Translations under genes and position numbers: made by a program
The notes under the pieces: generated by a model
The model's input: the letters and a program-made list of their open reading frames with translations, nothing else
Told to the model about the DNA's origin: nothing
The model's database searches: none
Assembly (NCBI RefSeq): GCF_000005505.3
Contig: NC_016135.3
Coordinates: 26,560,758-26,624,757 of the forward strand
DNA: 64,000 nt
Direction: 5' to 3'
Origin: Brachypodium distachyon
Taxonomy: Eukaryota; Streptophyta; Magnoliopsida; Poales; Poaceae
In this document: positions 55,301 through 64,000 of the stretch, one piece after another
Layout of the letters: every line of letters begins with the position of its first letter
Position numbering within the stretch: the stretch's first letter is position 1

Positions 55301-57388
55301 ACTATGCATCACGATCAAACTCTCCCCGTGTTCATTCAAAAATTCAAATCACTGCTCGAGCACGGAGCCGCTTCCTCACGTTGCCGGCGCGCGCGCGTCC
55401 GCGTGGGTCTGGCTTCCTTAATGCGCGCTCTGTTTCGTCTGAGAAGGAGGCGGAAGGGAGGGGGAACCAAGAGGAGGAGGAGCGGGAGCAAATATCCAAA
55501 CATTCATCACTACGACGGCGCGGAACATCTAATTCAATTACGTATCACCACTCGTGTTCGTCGAAAAATTCAAATCAACCACGCTTGAGCACGACACGGA
55601 ATATGTTCAACGATTCCTCACCTTGCTGTGGCGCGTCCGCTTGGAGCTACCTTCCTCCATTGGCTCTCTATCTGATCGGAGGAGGAGGATCGGAGGAGGA
55701 GGAGGTGGAAGAGCGAGCAGAAGCACGAGCACGAGCAGAAATTTGAAAGCCGCCTTGGCGGATTGGGGGGTTTTAGTGGTTTATATGGGCGGAAATGCTT
55801 GGCTGGACCGTGGAGCCGCTGCTCCAGGGGTTTCCGTCACATGCTTGATTAAGTCCGCGGGGCGGGCCCCAACTATCAGTTTGGAGACAAAATGTCTGGC
55901 ACTCCGTATAATAATAAATCACCCCTAATCTAACAGACCGGAGCTAATCACCTATTAGACCTCCACCACGGGAGATGACGAGTGGATTAGTTGCAGGGTT
56001 AAGGGATCGATCGCTTGGTCTGAAGTCGCTCTAGTCTTGCTCGTAAGAATTGATAGGAAGAACAATATATGCCCAAGAAGAAAACTGCACATCAAACACT
56101 TATGATGGTAAACTAGACAGTTAATGATAGAATCAGGGAAGCAAATCAAAACCAGTAGTCTCTGCTACATGCAAACATAACTGTGAATCAAAATTGAGTC
56201 CTCTTGGAAGGTCATATGGTTTTGATTTCAGGTTTTCCCTCTCAACTGTACTGGTTAAATTTTTCATATTTTGAACTCTAATTATTTTTTTGTCACGTCA
56301 TCGTTGTAGATTTTGAATTTTTCATGTTACTATTTGCAGGTTTGTATACATCTGCAAGTGAGAAAAGTATATATAGGAGCAACTGGGACTGCACTTTCTC
56401 AAAGCTCCCGGCAAAGTTCCTTAGGATGGGTTACCCAAGTGATGTAATGATATAACTCCTTCCTGCAATCTTTCCACACTTTATTTTTCTTCATGCAGCT
56501 TCCAGTGCATTCTAACTGCGTAATTAATATTGGGATTCCCAAAGATATGGCTGGAGCTTCTGAGTTCAAGGTTGGACAAACTAATGCTCACAAGGAGTAA
56601 TTTTAAAGGGGCATTTTTCCTTTATCCAAAGCTATTCCAAATGAAGATCCACAGATCGACTTCAATGGGATCTTTTTTTTTTAACAGGACGTGCCAGGAC
56701 GCCATGTACCCCGACTCGCCGGTTACGCACATGACCTTCCTCGCCGCGGCACTGGATGGGGGAGGGAGGTGGCGGCGCTCGAGGCAGGAAGGGAGGGGCT
56801 GCGGCTCTCGAATGGGAGGGAGGTGGAGTCGGACCTTGGACGGGCGGGGGTAGGGAGCTAGTCGGAGACGAGTCGGACCTTGGACGCCGACGGGTTCAGG
56901 AATCGGGACGACGAGACATGTCAAGAAGGAGGGCTCAGTGAAACTACGGCTGGGTTTTTTTTCGGTTTCTAGGACCGGCTTCTCCTAGAGGCTGTCCTCA
57001 CCTAACTTTTTAGAAAAACTGCATCATAAATTTAGTTAGACTTTCAAAGTACTTTAGGCCAATCTAGTTTGATAGCCTAGTCAAATTTAGACGGTGGCTT
57101 CTCCAGGAAGTTGGCTTTTCAGAGAAGTCGGTTCAGGAAGCCGAAAAGAGCTGGCTCTGCACCCAGGACGAGGGTTCAGTGAGAAAATGTGCAAGTACAT
57201 GTACAGTCATTGAACTTCGACTTGCTGGCGCAGCTCAAATCAATCTTCCGTAGTTGCAACGCAAACTGTCCATCCAAGTCTTCGAAGATGCATCATACAT
57301 CCACGTTTTTTTTATATGACGTGATCATGTATTCTAATACTTCATCTGGTGCATCATACATCCACATTTTTTTTATATGACGTGATCA
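55301..57388. other. intergenic with partial duplication and exon-like traces
   Basis: 55290-55480 and about 55505-55690 are diverged tandem copies (CTAATTCAA..ATTCAAATCA..GAGCACG..CGTCCGC..). 56370-56450 has an exon-like stretch (NWDCTFSKLPAKFLRMGYPS) with no recognised family. 56700-56930 is GC-rich without a convincing ORF. 57290-57388 starts a 62-bp tandem repeat that hosts the Helitron. No gene was supported. Confidence 0.4.
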
Positions 57389-58055
57389 TCTATTATTACT
57401 ATCTATTAAATTAGAGTTGGTGGTGATGGTAAGGTCGCGGTCGCCGTAGGTTAACTTCGTTAAAATTACAACCAATATGCCACTGTCCGTTATTTTTTTT
57501 CCTCCAGTTAAAATTACAACCAATATGCCACTGCCCGTTATTTTCTTTTCCTCCAGTTTTTATCACGATTTTTCCTACTCCATCTTACAACCGACGCCAC
57601 CACACCCGCATGCCGACCTCGACAGTGCCATGAGTTGCCTACACAGAAAATAAAAATAAATAGTTTGTGATTTTATTAACCCGTAGTAACGCGCCGGCAC
57701 ACCTGCTAGCTATCTATTAAATTGGAGTTGGTGGTGATGGTACGGTCGTCGTCACAGTAGGTTAATTTCGTTAAAATTACAACCAATATGTCATTGCCCG
57801 TTTTTTTTTCCTGCAGTTTTTTTTTCACGATTTCTCCTACTCCATCTTACAACCGACGCCACCACACCCGCATGCCAACCTCGACGGCGCCATGAGTTGC
57901 CTACACAAAAAATAAAAATAAATAGTTTGTGATTTTGTTGACCCGTAGCAACGCGCGGGCACACCTACTAGTGTATTCTAATACTTCATCTGGTGCATCA
58001 TACATCCACGTTTTTTTTATACGACGTGATCATGTATTCTAATACTTTATCTGGT
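57291..58055. repeat. 62-bp host tandem repeat, 3 copies, interrupted by a Helitron
   Basis: The unit GCATCATACATCCACRTTTT..TATATGACGTGATCA|TGTATTCTAATACTTCATCTGGT is seen at about 57291, 57351 and 57998. The middle copy is split between 57388 and 57972 by the Helitron; the intact copies show the uninterrupted sequence. Confidence 0.88.
57389..57971 (+). mobile_element. non-autonomous Helitron, two-unit composite
   Basis: Begins TC (TCTATTATTACTATC) and ends CTAG (GCGGGCACACCTACTAG), inserted between A57388 and T57972 with no target duplication, which is canonical Helitron behaviour. A short GC hairpin (CCCGTAGCAACGCGCGGG) precedes the 3' end. Inside, the element is tandemly doubled: a first unit ends CACACCTGCTAG at 57709, and from 57711 the TATCTATTAAATT start is repeated with about 90% similarity. 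The doubling suggests read-through of the first 3' terminus. It has no coding capacity. Confidence 0.88.
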
Positions 58056-58478
58056 CCATAATAAGTGTCTTAAATTTGCGTTAAAAAATGTCTTAAATTT
58101 GGTACACAGTTGGTATAGTTTTGACGGGCTGATTCTTTTGAAGGAAAGAAAAAATCTTATATCCATCCGTCGTTCCTTCCACAGTCCTCCTACTTCCAAC
58201 TCGTCAAAATTATAGTGGCCTATATCAAATTATCCTACACTTAAATTTTAATGCCATGTCTATACTATTTTATACGAACATCATTTTTATGTATTTACTG
58301 ACAGAAATTTAGATATTTAATAAAGCTTGATCTTCCCTATATTTTTCCAATTTGTTGTTTTGCCATTACTTAGAGGGCATGATTTCTAGTTTCACCCCGG
58401 ACCCTCGAAAACCCATGACCGGCCCTAGGGACCATAGGAGGAATAAATGATCGGCATAAGTTTTTTGTTTGCAAAAGC
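58056..58478. other. intergenic
   Basis: AT-rich spacer between the Helitron host repeat and the 136-bp array; no gene or element end was recognised. Confidence 0.4.
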
Positions 58479-58888
58479 CATGCCACCAAGTCATTCTAGA
58501 GTCTGTGGAGCGGGGTCCGAGTTGTTAGAATGTGAGGCTCTGCCACTGAGGTCATACCGTAAAAGAACTATATGTGAGTGCATGATGCAAGTTCGAGTAT
58601 CTCGATAGACAATTTATGCCACCAAGTCGTTCTGGAGTCTGCGGAGCAGGGTCCGAGTTGTTAGAATGTGAGGCTCTGCCACTGAGGTCATACCGTAAAA
58701 GAACTATATGTGAGTGCATGATGCAAGTTCGAGTATCTCGATAGACAATTTATGCCACCAAGTCGTTCTGGAGTTTGCGGAGCGGGGTCCGAGTTGTTAG
58801 AATGTGAGGCTCTGCCACTGAGGCCATACCGTAAAAGAACTATATGTGAGTGCATGATGCAAGTTCGAGTACCTCGATAGACAATTTA
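58479..58888. repeat. 136-bp tandem repeat, 3 copies
   Basis: Units begin TGCCACCAAGTC at 58481, 58617 and 58753, an exact 136-bp period, with only a few substitutions between copies. Each contains GGGTCCGAGTTGTTAGAATG and AGTTCGAGTAYCTCGATAGA. There are no spacers, so it is not a CRISPR array. Confidence 0.93.
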
Positions 58889-58969
58889 CAAGTATTGAGA
58901 TTGGATTGATTTGGACTGCGCAACAAGTCTGAGGACCGTAAAAATATTAACTCTTTATACTATACAGTA

Positions 58970-59107
58970 CTTCCTCCGTCCCAAAATAAGTGACGTGGAT
59001 TTGTATAAGATCTTACGCAAATCCATGTCACTTATTTCCGAACGGAGGACGTGGATTTGTATAAGATCTTATGCAAATCCATGTCACTTATTTCCGAACA
59101 GATGGAG
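58970..59107. mobile_element. Stowaway MITE with duplicated right arm
   Basis: Starts CTTCCTCCGTCCCAAAATAA after TA. The right arm (GACGTGGATTTGTATAAGAT to CACTTATTTCCGAAC) occurs twice in tandem before the terminal GATGGAG, so one arm was duplicated after insertion. Confidence 0.8.
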
Positions 59108-60815
59108 TGACTCAAATTTTTGACTCAAATTTAATCAAATATGAATGTATCTGTTCTTAAAAAACGTGTACATACATGTAATAATATTTCAACAATAATT
59201 TAGAATCGAAGAGAGGAGTAACGAAGTGCGAAAGTAGTGCTTCCTCCTTTCTCGTTTCCCTTTTCTTTCCCCATTTTCCTTTCCTCCTTCCTATTTGCTC
59301 CACCTCCTACCTCCCTGCCGGCAGCCGCGTTTCCCAGGATCCCGTTCGCGCCTCTCTGCGCTGCTTCTGCTCGTCCTCCCGCTCCTGTACCTCCTCGTGC
59401 CCCCACCAACACCCCCCCCTTTGCGCCACACCCCAACCCCACCGAGGCCTCCTCCATGGTCGTCTGCGTGCCGCTAGACCTCCACCCACTGCCCGGTGAA
59501 GTCAGGTGGTCCTTCCTCCTCGTCGCCTCCGCCACCGACGCTGCCTCCTGCTGCTCTGCCTCTGGATCCATCCCCCAACACGTGCCTTCCTCTTCCCTGA
59601 CCCGCCCCCGCCACCATGGCCTCCCTCCTCCCGGGTAGATATCTAGTATGAGGGTTCCAGCCATCGTGTCCACAGGAGGTGGCTCAAATTGATCTTTAAT
59701 TTATTTTCCCTATGAGTATATTGTTATTAGCACTCCAGTTATTAGGATTGAATTGATTTTGAAGAATTAGCATGAGAAATATAAGGAACTGATGATTTTG
59801 TGTGTCACCAGGAGCCCTGTTTTCTGCATAGCTTTGAGCTTGTCCAAACAACTTGCGGACACTATGCACTCCTTTAATTATCGCTACAGATTGTCCAGGT
59901 TTGGTTGCTGCACATTTGGTTAATTACTACACCTTTAGTTCAATTATGTTTGTTTGTACAGAATTGCTGTAAAAATACCATATGAAACTTGCCTCATAAA
60001 TTGTGTCACCTCTGGTCTTCTTGTGAAGAACCAGTTCATGCATCAATTCTTATATCTGTAAGAAAATGTCAGAATACGGAGACAAAAAAAATCTGGAACC
60101 AATGACTTGGTACTTTATGCAAGGCATTACTCTGAGATTAAATATATGGATGCCAGAATGTAGCCCTTGTATTCACATGTTTTGACTTGTTTACTACTCA
60201 TCTACTCCTATTAATGGCTCGACATCTTTTATTTGAAGTGGAACTGATCACAAGTTTCGGGGCCTCTGTTATTATAAACGATCTTTGATTTCTACGCTAT
60301 AACAGTTACATTGACTAAATAGTGCCTTGCTTTTTTCCATCGTTTGCCTAGGCAGGTCATGGGGGAGTGCTAGAGGTACCAAAATGTCACGTGAAATACT
60401 GAACCAGTTGCATCAGTCATAACAACAGTTGGGGAAAGAACATTTGGCTGCTTTAGGTGGTTCCCTCCAAAGCCACAGCCTGGAATCATAAAGGAAGGGC
60501 AACCAGTTAAGTGGTTCTTTCCTCTTTGTTCCATTGCATATTCATCTACCTATTTTTCTTGCTTATGATTCTAGATTATAGTCAAAATATGTCAGGTAGC
60601 TATATAGTGTTCCTTTCTCTTCAGAGATATGGTTGGTATGTACATTCTTCTTGTTGTACCATCTATATGGTAATTTGCAGTCTATTTTATAAGGCACCAT
60701 ATGGTGTTTCTTCAGTAACTTGATATGTTTACCCTTCAAATTGTATTTGTAAACTGGATGTACCTTCAACAACTCGCGTTCGGATTCCGCTCAGCTGGTT
60801 CGCACCATCCAACTA
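59108..60815. other. intergenic, one GC-rich ORF region
   Basis: 59230-59640 is C/T-rich with overlapping proline-rich ORFs on the plus strand. A later part (VVCVPLDLHPLPGEVRWSFL) looks mildly protein-like but has no recognised family. 59640-60815 is AT-rich with no coding signal. The segment could be a decayed gene's first exon and introns. Confidence 0.35.
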
Positions 60816-61086
60816 CTCCCTTTGTCCTTGTTTTGTAGGCGTGCTTTTCAAAAACCTCAGTCCATCTATATGAGGCTTCCTTGATAGCTGGGTAAGCGTA
60901 GCAGCTGGATGCATTAAAATAACTGCAGCCCAAGTGAGCGAGGCTGCATGCTATATAGCCCAAACGAGTAAAAGCTAGCTGTTGAGCCCACGAAGTGACG
61001 CATAAAAAATGAAGCTGACCATCAGCCGGCTGCGCACCTTGGTATGTGTGAGAAAGCAAAAACGCCTCGTGTATAGACGGAGGGAG
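60816..61086. mobile_element. Stowaway-like MITE, 271 bp
   Basis: Left end CTCCCTTTGTCCTTGTTTTG and right end ending TATAGACGGAGGGAG, with TA at 60814-60815 and 61087-61088. The subterminal GTAGGCGTGCTTTT and its near complement AAAAACGCCTCGTG extend the inverted repeat. Confidence 0.85.
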
Positions 61087-61149
61087 TAAGAGGTTCCTGC
61101 TTCGGCATTGGCTGGCTGGCCAACCTTAGGTTGCTTTAGTCAAGGTTTT

Positions 61150-62460
61150 AATTTACTTTAGAGGAGCTTTCAATTTTTTCTTAGTTCTTTTGAGATGAAT
61201 TTTCAATTTCTAAGGAGGAGCTTTCAATTTTCTTAAGACGAGTTATTGTTTTATTTTTGTCATGAGCTTTTAGTTTTTAAGGACTGACTTCAATTTCCTT
61301 TGGCCAAGCTTTTAAAAAATTGATTTCGTCCGAGACAAGCTTTAGTTTTTAACGTTCTAACGATGAGCTTCTAGCATTTTAACAATCAGCTTTAAGGATC
61401 CCATGATGAGCTTCCAACGAACTGCATCATGTGCTTTTAATTTTTCCAAAATTCCTTGAGACATGCTTTCAATTATTATTTTCCAAGTTCATGATGAGCT
61501 TTTAACTATCGCATCGTGAGCTCTCGACGATCTTGTCATGAGCTTTTAATGATTTAATCATGAGATTTTAATGATCTCTCATGAGCTTTTAATTTTTCCC
61601 AAAACCATTCAACTTTTTAAATTTCTAACGATGAGCTTATAGCATTCTAACAATGAGCTTTTAAGGATCCCATGATGAGCTTTTAATGAACGCATCAAGT
61701 GCATTTAATTTTTTCTAAAATTCTTGAGACGTGCAAGCTTTCAATTATTTTTCTAAGCGCATTTTTTGTAGTCCGTTCTATATGAGCTTTTAACGATCCC
61801 ACAACGAGCTTTTTAGCGGTCCCATGCTGAGCTTGTTAACGATCCCACAACGAGCTTTTTAGCGGTCCCATCATGTAATTTGATTTTATTTTTAAAAAAT
61901 CCTTGAGCTTCTTAACATTATAATAATGATCAACTTTTTAATAATCTTATGATGAGCTTGTAATGATCCCAAAACAAGCTTTTAACAATCCCAAAACAAG
62001 CTTTTTAACGATCCCATCATCTACTTTTAGCATTCTAATCATGAGCTTTTAAGGATCTCATGATGAGCTTTTAACGAATGCTTGATGTGCTTTTAATTTT
62101 TTTCAAAAAATTTTGAGATCTGCTTTCAATTCTTTCTTCTAGGTTCATTTTTTTTTCTAATCTGTTTTCTAGATGAGGTTTTTAATGAACCCATGGCGAT
62201 ACAATCTTAAATTTCATATAACTAATGAGCTCTTTAGTTTTTCATGCAATCTGTTTGTTTATTGTTCTCGGCCTTTCAATAAGTTTTCGATACAAGCTTT
62301 CAAAATTTTGAAGGTTCAGCTTTTCATATTTTGTGCAAGAGGATGGATAGAGAGTCTGGTAGTTATAATTTTTCTCTCATATGAGCTTTTAGATTATTTA
62401 TACGAGCTTTTTAGATTTTTTGTCCTGCAATTCCAATAAATTGTTCTTAGTAGCTCTAAA
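61150..62460. repeat. degenerate GAGCTTTTAA repeat field with higher-order units
   Basis: About 1.3 kb built from diverged copies of a short motif (A)TGAGCTTTTAA(T/C)GATCCCA. On top of this sits a higher-order block, TAGCATTYTAACAATGAGC..GGATCCCATGATGAGC..GTGCTTTTAATTTTTYC..TTGAGA..GCTTTCAATT, at about 61355, 61625 and 62020. It is AT-rich, stop-rich and not coding. I cannot match it to a known element. Confidence 0.75.
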
Positions 62461-63323
62461 AAGCTTTTTTTTCTTCTAGGTGGTGCCCGTTGGCATCAGA
62501 TAAGGTTTAAATTGTTTCGAAAGGAGGATTGTAATCGACTTTTTCGATATGAGATCCGAGATTTATTGACACAAGCTCGCTTTTCGCAGACTTTTCATAG
62601 AACTAAAATTTAGAAATTATGGGTAATGATTAGAAAAGTTTGAATATCTAGGTCATAACAGGCAAATCTACTAAAATTTGAAAGTTTTATGTCAGGATTT
62701 TAAAAGTTTGAATATCTGTCAGCAGGAACGACATAAAAATTGGCATTAAAAACTTTTTATGTGATTTTTAAAATCTCGATATGATTTGAAAGTGTCTATC
62801 CCCACATGCTTGATACCTGAAAACCACCCTCCTAGAAAGGGAAAAGACAAAAAAAAACACAACAACAGCACTTTTCCGTACACAAAAAAGAGCCAAAATG
62901 GGAAAATAGGAAAAGACCAAAGCGGGCTTGCAGTCGTTGGGCTGTAGCACCAGGCCCAGCACACGGACGAGGCTTAGCACGAGCATGGAACCAGGCCGAG
63001 CACGGGACGGAATAAAAAAGGGAAAAGACGAATCGGGAATTGATCGAGGAAGCAGGAACGGAGGACGAGCGTAGGGAGCGCGGCCCGGGACGATCGTGGC
63101 GCGCGAACGGGAAACCTGGTCGGAATCGTCCGCCAGAATCGGTCCTAGCGGAGATCCGCCAATTAGCTGCGCCCCGGGCTTCCAAGCGCGCGATCGACCG
63201 ACTATAATAGTAGACCATACGGACCGCGCAGCGATCGAGCGGTAATCCTAGCTTCCGGCCGGCGACGCCCTAACTCCCAAACGGCGGCCGGCGGCGCATC
63301 GACCTAGCAACAGCAAGGTCCAT
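62461..63323. other. spacer and TOP1 promoter/leader
   Basis: AT-rich to about 62900, then GC-rich (62930-63323), consistent with the promoter and 5'UTR of the topoisomerase I gene starting at 63324. Minus-strand ORFs here are frame shadows of the GC-rich block. Confidence 0.5.
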
Positions 63324-64000
63324 ATGGCGCCTACGGTCTGTCTGTCTGACGGTGATGATGAAGACGGTCCAATTTCCTTCAAGAGGTCACGCACCACCCC
63401 CTCTAAGCAGCACCAAGGCTCATCAGCAAATGCGTCAAATCCTCGGCCTCTGGGCTCTGGTGGTGATCAGCCAAACGGTAAATTGATGAAAAGACCTCGT
63501 TCCGTGGAAGATGGTGGCGACTCCGATGGTACCGATTCGGATGATAAGAAACCACTCCCCAAACTGAAGAGAATCGATAGAGAAGCAGGTGCCAAGGAAG
63601 AAAGAGTTGATGATCATAACGAGCCTGCAGTGACCGCTCAGACGATCGAATCTGCAAACTTGGCTTCTGACAATACCGTTTTGCTCAGGACTGCATCAGT
63701 TAAATCCGAGCAAGAAGACGATTCGGAAGATGAGAAGCCACTGGCCATGAGGACGACGCGGTTGACCAGTAATGCGAGCAGTACTTCCAGAAATTCAATC
63801 AAAAGGCGGCCAGGTGATAGCAACACTGGAACAAGTTCACCCCTTAAGAAGGCAAAGCATTCTGCCATAGAAAGAGAACCCAAGGCTGCTGATGCCCATG
63901 ACAACAAAATACCTCTCGCACCACGACTGACATCAGTCAAGCCTTCGAAGACAAAGCCCCCCGCAAAGAATGCCACGAAGAACAAGAAGAAGAGTCCTTC
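63324..64000 (+). CDS. TOP1: DNA topoisomerase I (type IB), N-terminal part, runs off window
   Basis: From the ATG in CATATGGCG the frame is open to the window end (225 codons). It reads a charged, lysine/serine-rich N-terminal domain typical of plant topoisomerase I: SDGDDEDGPISFKRSR, KPLPKLKRIDREAG, EDDSEDEKPLAMRTTRLTSN, SIKRRPGDSN, SSPLKKAKHS, and a KKNKKKSPS tail with likely nuclear-localisation signals. D/E-S-D/E-DD-KPL repeats are a hallmark of plant TOP1 N-termini. The catalytic core is outside the window. The enzyme relaxes supercoils by single-strand breakage via an active-site tyrosine. The decayed paralogue at 51-53 kb contains later TOP1 exons, which supports the identification. 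Confidence 0.8.
   Translation, partial: MAPTVCLSDGDDEDGPISFKRSRTTPSKQHQGSSANASNPRPLGSGGDQPNGKLMKRPRSVEDGGDSDGTDSDDKKPLPKLKRIDREAGAKEERVDDHNEPAVTAQTIESANLASDNTVLLRTASVKSEQEDDSEDEKPLAMRTTRLTSNASSTSRNSIKRRPGDSNTGTSSPLKKAKHSAIEREPKAADAHDNKIPLAPRLTSVKPSKTKPPAKNATKNKKKSP

Noticed and set aside
58479..58888. Regular repeats considered as a CRISPR-like array
   Set aside because: The units are contiguous 136-bp copies with no unique spacers, and the genome is a plant; it is a minisatellite.
62832..63218. 128-aa minus-strand ORF upstream of TOP1
   Set aside because: Lies in the GC-rich promoter/leader of the plus-strand gene and has no recognisable features.
63403..63985. Minus-strand ORFs opposite the TOP1 start
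   Set aside because: Antisense shadows of the open topoisomerase I frame, as are 50939-51493 opposite the pseudogene.

Overview
This window is plant nuclear DNA, almost certainly from a grass, and the repeat content fits a pooid best. Genes have many introns with GT/AG junctions and polypyrimidine tracts. Several Stowaway-type MITEs carry the CTCCCTCCG terminus and TA target duplications. GC-rich first exons sit beside AT-rich introns, and the protein families are those of cereals. I see no long LTR retrotransposon, so this is a gene-rich segment. I cannot fix the species from the sequence.

Layout. 2.9-14.1 kb (minus): a complete 24-exon MAP kinase kinase kinase epsilon gene whose exons join to 1345 codons. 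15.5-17.6 kb: unassigned exon-like pieces and a short Myb/SANT-like C-terminal ORF. 17.9-18.4 kb (minus): a two-exon heavy-metal-associated isoprenylated protein ending in a CaaX box. 19.6-22.5 kb (minus): a complete inositol-pentakisphosphate 2-kinase (IPK1), 454 codons, with a 5'UTR intron. 22.7-38.0 kb: an imperfect tandem segmental duplication of about 7-8 kb. Each unit carries the IPK1 promoter and leader exon plus a HIT4-like gene. Copy A (24.3-29.9 kb) is open over 14 exons (356 codons). Copy B (32.6-37.7 kb) has a 2-bp insertion and looks like a young pseudogene, and its IPK1 leader is an orphan.

38-44 kb is a graveyard: a poly(A) retroposon with a 17-bp target duplication, one orphan phospholipase D exon, a cluster of four GCGC stem-loops, and a plant-mobile-domain gene with two nonsense codons. 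43.95-44.32 kb holds a small two-exon membrane protein gene. 44.72-47.84 kb is a full-length hAT-superfamily element with an intact 813-aa transposase, matching terminal inverted repeats and a perfect 8-bp target duplication. 48-53.2 kb contains an unassigned ORF and a decayed DNA topoisomerase I copy, and 53.5-54.95 kb (minus) an F-box/DUF295 (KIB-type) gene. 55-62.5 kb is dominated by tandem repeats, a Helitron with its visible empty site, MITEs and a long degenerate GAGCTTTTAA repeat field. 63.3 kb to the end holds the open N-terminal region of a topoisomerase I gene, running off the window.

The intact genes (MAP3K epsilon, HIPP, IPK1, HIT4-like, hAT transposase, KIB-type F-box, TOP1) are independent plant housekeeping or regulatory loci, not a cluster or pathway. 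No CRISPR, operon, tRNA or rRNA was seen. The most notable structures are the intact hAT element, the Helitron with its empty site, the IPK1/HIT4 duplication with frameshift, an in-frame coding-like segment in IPK1 intron 1, and a coding-like module that recurs three times, once fused to topoisomerase I sequence.
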